From assembly GCF_030411995.1 (NCBI RefSeq), contig NZ_JASNRC010000002.1, positions 186,001-250,000 of the forward strand: a DNA stretch of 64,000 nucleotides, written 5' to 3'. Positions 7,641 to 15,848 of the stretch are shown here, one piece after another (positions within the stretch are counted from its first letter, which is position 1; each line of letters opens with the position of its first letter). The position numbers and the translations under genes were made by a program. The notes beneath the pieces are model-generated. The model was given only the letters and a program-made list of their open reading frames with translations. It did no database searches and was not told where the DNA came from. Origin of the DNA: Massilia sp. YIM B02769. Its GTDB lineage: Bacteria > Pseudomonadota > Gammaproteobacteria > Burkholderiales > Burkholderiaceae_D.

Positions 7641-9881
7641 ATGAACCTGTTTCCCCCAGATACGACTAATTCTGGCAATCCCCCTGCCCGCGCCAAGCGC
7701 CCGGGCAAGCCGCAAGACACTGCCGAGGCGCCTGCCCCCGGCGTAGCCTCGGTCACCCAGCTGATCGACAAGCTGTCCGACTACCTCACTCCCGCCGAAC
7801 TCAAGAAAGTCCGCGAAGCCTACCGCTTCTCCGACGAGATGCATCTCGGCCAGGTGCGCAAGTCGGGCGAACCGTATATCTCGCACCCGATCGCGGTGGC
7901 CGAGATCTGCGCCGAGTGGAAGCTCGATGCGCAAGCCATCATGGCCGCCCTGCTGCACGACGTGATCGAAGACCAGGACGTCAAGAAGGAAGAGCTGATC
8001 GAACGCTTCGGCGCGCCGGTCGCCAACCTGGTCGACGGCCTGTCGAAGCTGGAAAAGATCGAGTTCCAGAGCCTGGTGGAAGCGCAGGCGGAAAACTTCC
8101 GCAAGATGCTGCTGGCCATGGCCTCGGACGTGCGCGTCATTCTCATAAAACTGGCCGACCGCCTGCACAACATGCGCACGCTGGGCGTCATGGTCCCGGC
8201 GAAAAAGCGCCGCATCGCCGGCGAGACGATGGAAGTGTACGTGCCGATCGCCCACCGCCTCGGCCTGAACAACATCTACCGCGAGCTGCAGGACCTGGCT
8301 TTCTCGCACCTGTATCCGCTGCGCTACCGCACCCTCACCAAGGCGGTGAAGTCGGCGCGCGGCAACCGGCGCGAGGTGGTGAAAAAGATCCTCGAATCGG
8401 TGAAGCAGACCCTGGCCATGGCCGGCATCCAGGCCGAGGTGTATGGGCGCGAAAAGACCCTGTTCGGCATCTATAAAAAGATGCGGAATAAACACCTGTC
8501 GTTCTCGCAGGTGCTCGACGTGTACGGTTTCCGCGTCGTGGTCGACAACATCCCCAACTGTTACGTGGCGCTCGGCACCCTGCACGGGCTGTACAAACCG
8601 ATGCCCGGCAAGTTCAAGGATTACATCGCGATCCGCAAGATCAACGGCTACCAGTCGCTGCACACCACCCTGATCGGCCCCTACGGCACCCCGGTCGAAT
8701 TCCAGATCCGCACCCAGGACATGCACCGCACCGCGGAAAGCGGCGTGGCGGCGCACTGGCTGTACAAGACCGGCGACCAGAACATGTCGGACCTGCAGCA
8801 GCGCACCCACGCCTGGCTGCAGTCGCTGCTCGACATCCAGCAGCAGACCGGCGACTCGGCCGAATTCCTCGAACACGTGAAGGTCGATTTGTTCCCGGAT
8901 TCGGTGTACGTGTTCACGCCGAAATCGAAGATCATCGCCCTGCCGCGCGGCGCCACGGCGCTCGACTTCGCGTATTCGATCCACACCGGCATCGGCGACC
9001 ACTGCGTGGCGGTGAAGATCAACAACGAAACCCAGCCGCTGCGCACCGAGCTGCACAACGGCGACATCGTCGAGATCGTCACCGACCCGGATTCGCGCCC
9101 GAGCCCGACCTGGCTCAGCTACGTGCGCACCGGCAAGGCGCGTTCGGCGATCCGCCACCACCTGCGCACCGTGAACGTCAACGAATCGGTGGAACTCGGC
9201 CAGGACCTGCTGGCCCAGGCGCTGGCAGCGCGCGGCATCCCGGCCGAGCTGCCGGCATCGACCATCGAGCGCGTGCTGGCGGAATCCTCGGCCAAGTCGA
9301 TGGACGAGCTGTACGCCGACATCGGCATCGGCAAGCGCATGCCGGCGCTGGTGGCGCGCCATATCTTCGGCCTGATGGAAGGGGCCGACGACGCCCTGCC
9401 GTCATCAAGCCAGCCGCTGTCGGGCGACATCGACCCGGTGACCATCTACGGCAGCGAAGGCGTGTCGGTGCAGCTGGCGCCATGCTGCCTGCCGATCCCG
9501 GGCGACGGCATCGTCGGCCAGCTGCGGCGCGACCAGGGCCTGGTGGTGCACACCGCCGACTGCCTGCCGGCCAAGCGCCTGCGCGCCAAGGAACCGGACC
9601 GCTGGATCGCCGTGCAATGGGGCGAGGAGCTGAACCGCCGCTTCGACTGCCGCATCCGCCTGTTGATCAACAACGAAAAGGGGATTCTGGCGCGCGTGGC
9701 GGCCGAGATCGGCGAGTCGGACGGCAACATCACGTATGTCGGCATGGACGAGGACGACGAAAACATGATGACGCAGTTGCGCTTCACGATCCAGGTGAAG
9801 GACCGGGTGCATCTGGCGCATCTGATCCGCAACCTGCGCAGGGTAGCGGGCGTGAACCGGGTCGAGCGCGAGCGCGCCTGA
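7641..9881 (+). CDS. spoT: Bifunctional (p)ppGpp synthetase/hydrolase SpoT
   Basis: 746 residues. HD hydrolase domain with LLHDVIED near residue 106; synthetase domain with YGREKTLFGIYKKM near residue 265 and YGFRVVVDN; TGS domain near 420-480 (LPRGATALDFAYSIH); C-terminal ACT domain from about 670 (NNEKGILARVAAEI). The intact HD and synthetase motifs support a bifunctional enzyme that makes and degrades the stringent alarmone. It follows rpoZ directly, and a strong terminator lies 20 bases after its stop. Confidence 0.95.
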   Translation: MNLFPPDTTNSGNPPARAKRPGKPQDTAEAPAPGVASVTQLIDKLSDYLTPAELKKVREAYRFSDEMHLGQVRKSGEPYISHPIAVAEICAEWKLDAQAIMAALLHDVIEDQDVKKEELIERFGAPVANLVDGLSKLEKIEFQSLVEAQAENFRKMLLAMASDVRVILIKLADRLHNMRTLGVMVPAKKRRIAGETMEVYVPIAHRLGLNNIYRELQDLAFSHLYPLRYRTLTKAVKSARGNRREVVKKILESVKQTLAMAGIQAEVYGREKTLFGIYKKMRNKHLSFSQVLDVYGFRVVVDNIPNCYVALGTLHGLYKPMPGKFKDYIAIRKINGYQSLHTTLIGPYGTPVEFQIRTQDMHRTAESGVAAHWLYKTGDQNMSDLQQRTHAWLQSLLDIQQQTGDSAEFLEHVKVDLFPDSVYVFTPKSKIIALPRGATALDFAYSIHTGIGDHCVAVKINNETQPLRTELHNGDIVEIVTDPDSRPSPTWLSYVRTGKARSAIRHHLRTVNVNESVELGQDLLAQALAARGIPAELPASTIERVLAESSAKSMDELYADIGIGKRMPALVARHIFGLMEGADDALPSSSQPLSGDIDPVTIYGSEGVSVQLAPCCLPIPGDGIVGQLRRDQGLVVHTADCLPAKRLRAKEPDRWIAVQWGEELNRRFDCRIRLLINNEKGILARVAAEIGESDGNITYVGMDEDDENMMTQLRFTIQVKDRVHLAHLIRNLRRVAGVNRVERERA

Positions 9882-9900
9882 GGTTCAGGCGATACAGACG

Positions 9901-9930
9901 AACAGCCCACTTCGGTGGGCTGTTTTTTTT
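9901..9930 (+). terminator. Rho-independent terminator after spoT
   Basis: Ten-base-pair perfect stem AACAGCCCAC / GTGGGCTGTT closed by a TTCG tetraloop and followed by six more T. The stem starts with AA, so it may also work for leftward transcripts coming from the heme oxygenase gene. Confidence 0.93.
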
Positions 9931-9943
9931 GGTTTCACAAGCT

Positions 9944-10114
9944 CGTAGGGTGGACGGCTGCACCCGCTCGGGTGAACATCTTGCGGCTATCGCGCCGTCC
10001 ACGCGTTCAACCCACGCCGGAACCGATGCGCGGCTGAGCGGAGGCCGGTTGAACGCGTGGACGGCAGTTCGGCAGCGTGTCCGCACGCCATACGGTGTAG
10101 CCGTCCATCCTACG
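9944..10114. repeat. Nested inverted repeat element (REPIN-like)
   Basis: The outer arms CGTAGGGTGGACGGCT (9944-9959) and AGCCGTCCATCCTACG (10099-10114) are complementary with one mismatch. The inner arms GCCGTCCACGCGTTCAACC (9994-10012) and its exact complement (10047-10065) are perfect over 19 bases. The GTAG head and GGTGGAC core are those of the dispersed family. It lies between spoT and the heme oxygenase gene, and I see no ORF of note inside. Confidence 0.75.
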
Positions 10115-10140
10115 CTGTGACAAGCCGTCGCGACAGCGTT

Positions 10141-10758
10141 TCAGACCCCGGCCAGCGCCAGGATGCGATCGAAGGCATCGCAGGCGCCCGCGCAGGCGTC
10201 GGCGACTTCCTGCTCGCCCCGCACTTCGGCACGCAGCGCCAGCATGAAGGCGCGCCAGCGCGGGCCGGGGCCTTCTTCGCCCGAACCGCGCAGGTAGCGC
10301 AGCGGATGCGGCGCAAGCTGATCGGTCAGGCGTTTGTACAGCACCGCGCCACCCAGTTGCGAGCCTTCAACGACATAGGCCACGCCCCAGCGGTAGGCGG
10401 CGCTGGCGTCAGCCGGCCAGCCCGGGCCGGACGCAGGCAAAGGCGCGGCAAGCCCGGCCAGCGACGGCTCGGCCAGGTCGGCTTCGATCAGGGACAGGTG
10501 CGGCGCCTCCGGCAAGCCCCCGGCACCCTGCGGGCCGTCGTGGAAGCCGGCCAGCCACTCTTTCATCGGCGCCAGCCAGGCGCGCAGCAGTTGCAGGTGG
10601 GTGGCATAGTCGGCCAGGGTGGCGTCGGGTTTCGACAAGGGCAAGCCGCTGTCGAGGCGTTCGTGGCGTGCGTTCGTGCCCTGGCGCAGCGCGGCCAGGA
10701 CGTCAGACTCGCGCGCGGGGTCGTGAGGTCGGTTCATGGCACGCATCTTACCAGCCAT
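10141..10758 (-). CDS. Biliverdin-producing heme oxygenase
   Basis: 205 residues, typical for bacterial HemO/BphO proteins. The N-terminal LRQGTNARHERLD carries the proximal heme-ligand His, and GVAYVVEGSQLGGAVLYKRL is the distal Gly-rich helix. It opens heme to biliverdin, CO and iron, either for iron acquisition or to supply a phytochrome chromophore. No phytochrome or heme-uptake gene lies nearby. ATGs at 10758, 10746 and 10737 are all possible starts and none has a strong ribosome site. Only 18 bases separate it from greB upstream, so read-through is likely. Confidence 0.88.
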   Translation of the reverse strand: MAGKMRAMNRPHDPARESDVLAALRQGTNARHERLDSGLPLSKPDATLADYATHLQLLRAWLAPMKEWLAGFHDGPQGAGGLPEAPHLSLIEADLAEPSLAGLAAPLPASGPGWPADASAAYRWGVAYVVEGSQLGGAVLYKRLTDQLAPHPLRYLRGSGEEGPGPRWRAFMLALRAEVRGEQEVADACAGACDAFDRILALAGV

Positions 10759-10776
10759 GCCGGATTGAAGCGTGGA

Positions 10777-11343
10777 TCAGTCAGCGATCGGTTCCGGGTA
10801 TTCGACGCTGAGGATTTCCAGCTCGTCGACACCGTTCGGCGTCTGCAGGGTGATGACATCGCCCTCGCGCGCCTTGGTCAGCGCGCGCGCCACCGGCGAC
10901 ACCCAGCTGATGCGTCCGCGCAGCGGATCGAGTTCGTCGACGCCGACAATGGTCACCGTGTGCTCTTCGCCGGCTGTATTCGAATAGGAAACAGTCGCCC
11001 CGAAAAACACTTGATCGTTTCCATAATGGACACTCGGGTCGACCACGAAGGCCGAGTCCATGCGCTTGGTGAGGAAGCGGATGCGGCGGTCGATTTCGCG
11101 CAGGCGGCGCTTGCCGTAGATGTAGTCGCCGTTTTCCGAGCGGTCGCCATTCGAGGCGGCCCAGTGCACCACGCGCACGACCTCCGGCCGGTCGACGTCG
11201 ATCAGCTGCAGCAGCTCGTCCTTGATGGCTTGGTAGCCGGCGGGCGTGATGTAGTTCTTGGCGCCGGCCGGGATGGCCTGCGCCAGGGCGACGGCTTCGT
11301 CATCGTCGTCGTTGTCGCTCTCTTTTACGAATGCCTTATTCAT
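10777..11343 (-). CDS. greB: Transcription elongation factor GreB
   Basis: 188 residues. The N-terminal coiled coil (about 20-95) contains the conserved ASNGDRSENGDYIYGK loop, whose acidic residues at the tip enter the RNA polymerase secondary channel. The C-terminal globular domain includes WVSPVARALTKAREGD. An acidic DDDDE stretch precedes the coiled coil. It stimulates transcript cleavage in backtracked complexes. The KRRLREIDRRIRFLTKRM segment is GreB-like, not GreA-like. It is divergent from the membrane-protein gene at 11403. Confidence 0.93.
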   Translation of the reverse strand: MNKAFVKESDNDDDDEAVALAQAIPAGAKNYITPAGYQAIKDELLQLIDVDRPEVVRVVHWAASNGDRSENGDYIYGKRRLREIDRRIRFLTKRMDSAFVVDPSVHYGNDQVFFGATVSYSNTAGEEHTVTIVGVDELDPLRGRISWVSPVARALTKAREGDVITLQTPNGVDELEILSVEYPEPIAD

Positions 11344-11402
11344 AAGCTTATTATAAGGATATGGGAGCGGAAGCGCCGCCGGATTGCATTATCATCGCAG
11401 GG

Positions 11403-12032
11403 ATGAAGCCGACACCCCCTTCCCGATCTCCGCTGCTCGCGCCGCTGCTGTATGTCGCCGCGCTGTTGCTGCTGCTCGAGGAATGGCTGTGGCGCTGGGG
11501 CAGCCGCTGCGCCAGCGGCATCGCCGACTGGCCGCCGCTGGCCTGGCTGGAAAACGCGGTACGGCGCCTGCCGCCTTATCCTGCCCTGCTGGTGTTCGCG
11601 CTGCCGGGCTTGCTGCTGCTGCCGGTCAAGCTGCTGGCCCTGCTGGCAATCGCCCACGGCCACCCGATGTGGGGCGTGGCCACCTTCGTCGTCGCCAAGC
11701 TGGGCGGCGCGGCGGTGGTGGCGCGCCTGTACGTGCTGACCCTGCCATCCTTGCTGGCGCTGGTCTGGTTTGCGAGGTGGCACAATCGCTTCATCATGTT
11801 CAAAGACCATGTCATCAGCCGTTTGCGCGCCAGCCCGACCTATGTGCGGCTGCGGCGCGGCGTGTCCGCCCTGCGCAGCAGCCTGCGCCGCAACCTGCGC
11901 CTTTTGCGCCGCCAGCTGCGCCCGTCGGTGCCCTTCGGCAGCCGCCATGCCACGCGCAGCGCGCGCGCCTTCCGCCGCTTCGTCTCGCTGTGGCGCCGGC
12001 GCCGCCAATCCACCGAATCCGAACGCCCATGA
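11403..12032 (+). CDS. Uncharacterised membrane protein upstream of a two-component system
   Basis: 209 residues from the ATG at 11403; an in-frame ATG at 11361 is possible, but its AAGG lies only two bases away. Hydrophobic stretches around residues 12-30, 55-80 and 100-120 suggest two or three membrane spans, followed by a very Arg-rich, probably cytoplasmic tail of about 80 residues. I do not recognise a named family. Its stop overlaps the histidine kinase ATG (ATGA at 12029-12032), so it may be functionally tied to the kinase. Confidence 0.7.
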   Translation: MKPTPPSRSPLLAPLLYVAALLLLLEEWLWRWGSRCASGIADWPPLAWLENAVRRLPPYPALLVFALPGLLLLPVKLLALLAIAHGHPMWGVATFVVAKLGGAAVVARLYVLTLPSLLALVWFARWHNRFIMFKDHVISRLRASPTYVRLRRGVSALRSSLRRNLRLLRRQLRPSVPFGSRHATRSARAFRRFVSLWRRRRQSTESERP

Positions 12033-13489
12033 ACACAGCCGAGCCGATCCTGGCCGCCCCGATGCAGGCGGCCGCTTCCGAAATGTTCCTGATCGACGCC
12101 GCCACCCTGGCCCTGGTCGACGTCAACGGCGCCGCGCGCCAGAACCTGGGCTACGAAGGCGACGCCTTGCATGGCGCGAATGTCAGCCTGGTCGCCCCGG
12201 AACTCGACGGCACTGCCCTGAACGGCTTGCTGGCCGGCCTGGGCGACGAGATCGGCGAGCAGCGCTGCCTGCGCACCCGCCTGCGCCGCGCCGACGGCAG
12301 CCTGTACCCGGCCAAGCTGACGTTTTTACGCATCCAGCGCGACAGCCGCGAGTTGCTGCTGGCGATGGGCGACGACCTCTCGCCCGAGCAGGCCGCCGCC
12401 ACCGCCCTGGCCCAGTCGCAGGCACGCTACAACGCCATCGTCGACCACACCCCGGGCCTGGTCTACCAGTTCGTACTCGGCGCCGACGGCCGCCATGAGT
12501 ATCCGTATTTGAGCGAAGGCTGCGCCGCCCTGCTCGGCGTGCAACCGGCGGCATTGCAGGCCGACCCCGATCTGTTCCTGCGCCTGATCCTGCCCGAGGA
12601 CCGCAAGGGCTACCTGGAGACGATGGCGGTATCGAAGGTCAGCCTGTCGGGCTGGAATTGGGAAGGCCGGATCTGGATTGAGGCCTGGAAAGACGTCAAG
12701 TGGATCAACCTGCGCGCCACCCCGCACCCGGCGGCGCACGGGGCGGTGCAGTGGGACGGCATCATGACCAACATCACCGAGAGCAAGAACGAGCAATTGG
12801 ACGTGCTGCGTTCGCGCGCGCGCCTGGCCGAACTGACCGAGCACAGCGAGCAGGTGAAGGAACAGGAACGCGCGCGCATCGCCCGCGAGATCCACGACGA
12901 TTTGGGCGGCAACCTCACCGCCATCAAGATGGCCTTGTCGATGCTGAGCGCACGCCTGCCCCAGGACCCGCAACTGCAGGAAAAGGCCGCCTACCTCGAC
13001 AGCCTGGTCGACCGCAGCATCGAGGCGGTGCACCGCATCTCGCTCGATTTGCGGCCCTCGACGCTGGACCTGGGCATCGTTGCCGCCCTCGAGTGGCAGG
13101 CGCGCGAATTCGAAAAGACGACGGGCATCGCCTGCGTCTTTCGCAGCGCCGAGCGCGACATCGAGCTCGACCCCGACCACGCCGCGGCCCTGTTCCGCAT
13201 CTTCCAGGAGGCGCTGACGAATGTCGCCAAGCACGCCGGCGCCACCCGCGTGACGGTGACGCTACGGCGCCAGCGCCAGCATCTGACGCTCGCCATCGCC
13301 GACAATGGCCGCGGCATGCTGCCGGCCGACCGCCTGAAGCCGCACTCCTTCGGCCTGCGCGGCATGAGCGAGCGGGCGCGGGCGCTGGGCGGGACCCTGG
13401 CCTTGTCGGCGGCGCCCGGAGGTGGCACGATGGTGACCATCAAGATCAGGCTGGCCCCGGCGGCCTCGAAAGACAACACGCAACAATGA
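12029..13489 (+). CDS. PAS-domain sensor histidine kinase (NarL/LiaS-type, HisKA_3)
   Basis: 486 residues. PAS-like domain 1 at about 15-115, PAS domain 2 at about 130-255, a short coiled coil, then a HisKA_3 dimerisation domain with REIHDDLGG (phospho-acceptor His near residue 289). An HATPase_c domain follows, with NVAKHAGA, DNGRGM and GLRGMSERA. No membrane segment, so it is probably a cytosolic sensor. It is coupled by ATGA overlaps both to the membrane protein upstream and to the LuxR-type regulator downstream. Confidence 0.92.
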   Translation: MNTAEPILAAPMQAAASEMFLIDAATLALVDVNGAARQNLGYEGDALHGANVSLVAPELDGTALNGLLAGLGDEIGEQRCLRTRLRRADGSLYPAKLTFLRIQRDSRELLLAMGDDLSPEQAAATALAQSQARYNAIVDHTPGLVYQFVLGADGRHEYPYLSEGCAALLGVQPAALQADPDLFLRLILPEDRKGYLETMAVSKVSLSGWNWEGRIWIEAWKDVKWINLRATPHPAAHGAVQWDGIMTNITESKNEQLDVLRSRARLAELTEHSEQVKEQERARIAREIHDDLGGNLTAIKMALSMLSARLPQDPQLQEKAAYLDSLVDRSIEAVHRISLDLRPSTLDLGIVAALEWQAREFEKTTGIACVFRSAERDIELDPDHAAALFRIFQEALTNVAKHAGATRVTVTLRRQRQHLTLAIADNGRGMLPADRLKPHSFGLRGMSERARALGGTLALSAAPGGGTMVTIKIRLAPAASKDNTQQ

Positions 13490-14133
13490 CCGACAAAGCA
13501 ACCATCCGCGTCTTCATCGCCGACGACCATGCCATCGTGCGCGAAGGCCTGAAGCAGATCCTGGCCGAGCAGCGCGACATCGTTGTCGCCGGCGAAGCCG
13601 AGAACGGCCTCGACGCCGTCAAGCTGTTCCGCAAATCGCGCCCCAACGTCATGCTGCTCGACATCTCCCTGCCCGACCGCAACGGCATCGAGGTGCTCAA
13701 GCAGATCAAGCAGGACAAGCCCGAGCTGGCCGTGCTGATGCTGTCGATGCACCGCGAAGACCAGTACGCCATCCGCGCCCTGAAGGCCGGGGCGGCCGGC
13801 TATCTCACCAAGCAGAGCGCGCCGCGCGAGCTGGTGAATGCGATCCGGCAAGTGGCCGGCGGCCAGAAGTACGTGAGCGCGGCGCTGGCCCAGGCGCTGG
13901 CGAACAGTGTCGGCAGCGACCACGAGGCGCCGGTGCACGACAGCCTGTCGGACCGCGAGTTCCAGACCCTGACCATGATCGCCTCGGGCAAGACAGTGAG
14001 CGAAATCGCGCGCGAATTGTCGCTGTCGGTCAAGACAGTCAGCGAATACCGCGCGCGCCTGCTGGCGAAGATGAACCTGAAAACCAGTGCCGAATTGACC
14101 ACCTATGCGATACGTAACCAGTTAGTGGAATAG
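13486..14133 (+). CDS. LuxR/NarL-family response regulator
   Basis: 215 residues. Receiver domain at 7-125 with ADD near residues 12-14, phospho-acceptor Asp59 in MLLDISLPD and Lys in GYLTKQSAP. The C-terminal LuxR-type helix-turn-helix (about 148-210) has LSDREFQTL and LSLSVKTVSEYRARLL. The ATG overlaps the kinase stop in ATGA. It should be phosphorylated by the kinase at 12029 and bind DNA; target genes cannot be told from the sequence. Confidence 0.94.
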   Translation: MTDKATIRVFIADDHAIVREGLKQILAEQRDIVVAGEAENGLDAVKLFRKSRPNVMLLDISLPDRNGIEVLKQIKQDKPELAVLMLSMHREDQYAIRALKAGAAGYLTKQSAPRELVNAIRQVAGGQKYVSAALAQALANSVGSDHEAPVHDSLSDREFQTLTMIASGKTVSEIARELSLSVKTVSEYRARLLAKMNLKTSAELTTYAIRNQLVE

Positions 14134-14244
14134 GGGAAATGGCCATTGCCGCTAAGTAAGGGACCTTTCGGCCTCTATTCGCGTAATGACAAACACAAAA
14201 CCTGCTTATCATTACGCCAAACTTAAAAATACTTGCGCTGCATC

Positions 14245-15816
14245 ATGTCCAATCCGCCCACCCAACATCCTGTCGAAATCGCCCGCGAAGCCTTCCGCCG
14301 CCTGGCCACCCGCCGCATCGCTCCCACCCCCGACGCCTATGCCGAGATCTACAACGAGATCGCCGGCCTGCCCAAGCCTGCGGCCGCACCGGTGCAGCCG
14401 ATTCCCCTGACCGGCCCCGCGCCCGACGAGGTGCTCGGCGATTTCGCCACCCAGCTCACCGATACCCCAGGCGAACTGGCCGAGTACGGCCGCCGCCTGA
14501 CCCGCGCCGTGAAAGGCCGCGACTGGGACGCGTACGCGCGCGCCCTGTCGCAATTGGTCGAAAAACACCTGCGGCGCGGCATTCCGCCCGGCGTCACCTA
14601 TGGCATGGAAAGCAAGGACGCGATCGTGCTGCGCGAATTGCTGAGCCGTACGCTGGCCTTTGCCCTGGCCTCGCTGCTGCCGGCCAATTCCACGCTGGCC
14701 GGCGAAGCCGAATCGCTCGGCGCGGCAGTCAAGGTCGCGCACAGCGACGCGGCCCTGCAGGAAATCGCCAGCCGCCTGAAGGAACTCTGCTTCCAGATCG
14801 AGCTGCACAGCGGCGATTCGGGCGAACAGCAGGAACTGCTGCTGCGCCTGTTCAAGCTGCTGCTGGAAAACGTCAGCGAGCTGCTCGACGACGACAGCTG
14901 GATGCGCGGCCAGATCGCCGCCGTGCAGGACCTGATTGCCGGCCCGATCGATGCGCGCGCGCTGGAAGACGCCACGCGCAGCCTGAAGGACGTGATCTAC
15001 AAGCAGGGGCAACTCAAGCACGGCCTGGCGGACGTGAAGTCGACCGTCAAGAACATGATGATGACCTTCATCGACCGCCTCGGTTCGGTGGCAGCCTCGA
15101 CCGGCGACTTCCACGACAAGCTGGGCGGCTTTTCCGAACGCATCCGCCATGCCGGCGACATCACCGAACTGAACGAGGTGCTAGACGAAGTCCTGCGCGA
15201 AACCCGCCACGCCCAGGCCGAGGCGTTGGCCTCGCGCGACCGCATGCTGGCGGCGCACCAGGAAGTCCAGGACGCCGAGCAGCGCATCAAGGAACTCGAA
15301 GCGAAGCTGCAGCACATGAGCGAGCTGGTGCGCGAAGACCAGCTCACCGGCACCCTGAACCGGCGCGGCCTGGACGACGTGTTCGAGCGCGAAAGCGCGC
15401 GCGCCGACCGCCGCGGCACGCCGCTGTGCGTGGCCCTGCTCGACCTCGACAACTTCAAGAAGCTGAACGACACCTACGGCCACCTGGCCGGCGACAACGC
15501 CCTGCGCCACCTGGCCAAGGTGGTGAAAGGCACGCTGCGCTCGATCGACGTGATCGCGCGCTTCGGCGGCGAGGAGTTCATGATCATCATGACCGAGACC
15601 ACGGTGGAATCGGCGGTGCAGACCATGGTGCGCCTGCAGCGCGAGCTGACCAAGCATTTCTTCCTGCACGATAACGAGAAGCTCCTGATCACCTTCTCGG
15701 CCGGCGTGGCCCTGCGCCTGCCGAACGAAGACCAGGCGACGCTGCTGGCGCGCGTGGACAAGGCGATGTACCAGGCCAAGCAGAGCGGAAAGAACCGCGT
15801 CGTCGTGGCCGCCTGA
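14245..15816 (+). CDS. GGDEF-domain diguanylate cyclase
   Basis: 523 residues from the ATG at 14245; the frame extends to a TTG 12 bases earlier. The N-terminal about 310 residues are helical and match no sensor domain I can name. A coiled coil at about 325-365 leads into a GGDEF domain with an intact GGEEF near residue 441. An RSID inhibitory site lies five residues before it. It should make c-di-GMP and be product-inhibited. No membrane segment. It stands between the two-component operon and the glycosylation genes. Confidence 0.93.
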   Translation: MSNPPTQHPVEIAREAFRRLATRRIAPTPDAYAEIYNEIAGLPKPAAAPVQPIPLTGPAPDEVLGDFATQLTDTPGELAEYGRRLTRAVKGRDWDAYARALSQLVEKHLRRGIPPGVTYGMESKDAIVLRELLSRTLAFALASLLPANSTLAGEAESLGAAVKVAHSDAALQEIASRLKELCFQIELHSGDSGEQQELLLRLFKLLLENVSELLDDDSWMRGQIAAVQDLIAGPIDARALEDATRSLKDVIYKQGQLKHGLADVKSTVKNMMMTFIDRLGSVAASTGDFHDKLGGFSERIRHAGDITELNEVLDEVLRETRHAQAEALASRDRMLAAHQEVQDAEQRIKELEAKLQHMSELVREDQLTGTLNRRGLDDVFERESARADRRGTPLCVALLDLDNFKKLNDTYGHLAGDNALRHLAKVVKGTLRSIDVIARFGGEEFMIIMTETTVESAVQTMVRLQRELTKHFFLHDNEKLLITFSAGVALRLPNEDQATLLARVDKAMYQAKQSGKNRVVVAA

Positions 15817-15848
15817 GCCGGCCCTTCTTTTCCACACCGGAGCCATCG

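Noticed and set aside
7611-9362. 583-codon minus-strand open frame over spoT
   Set aside because: Antisense shadow; spoT has all HD, synthetase and TGS motifs in the other strand.
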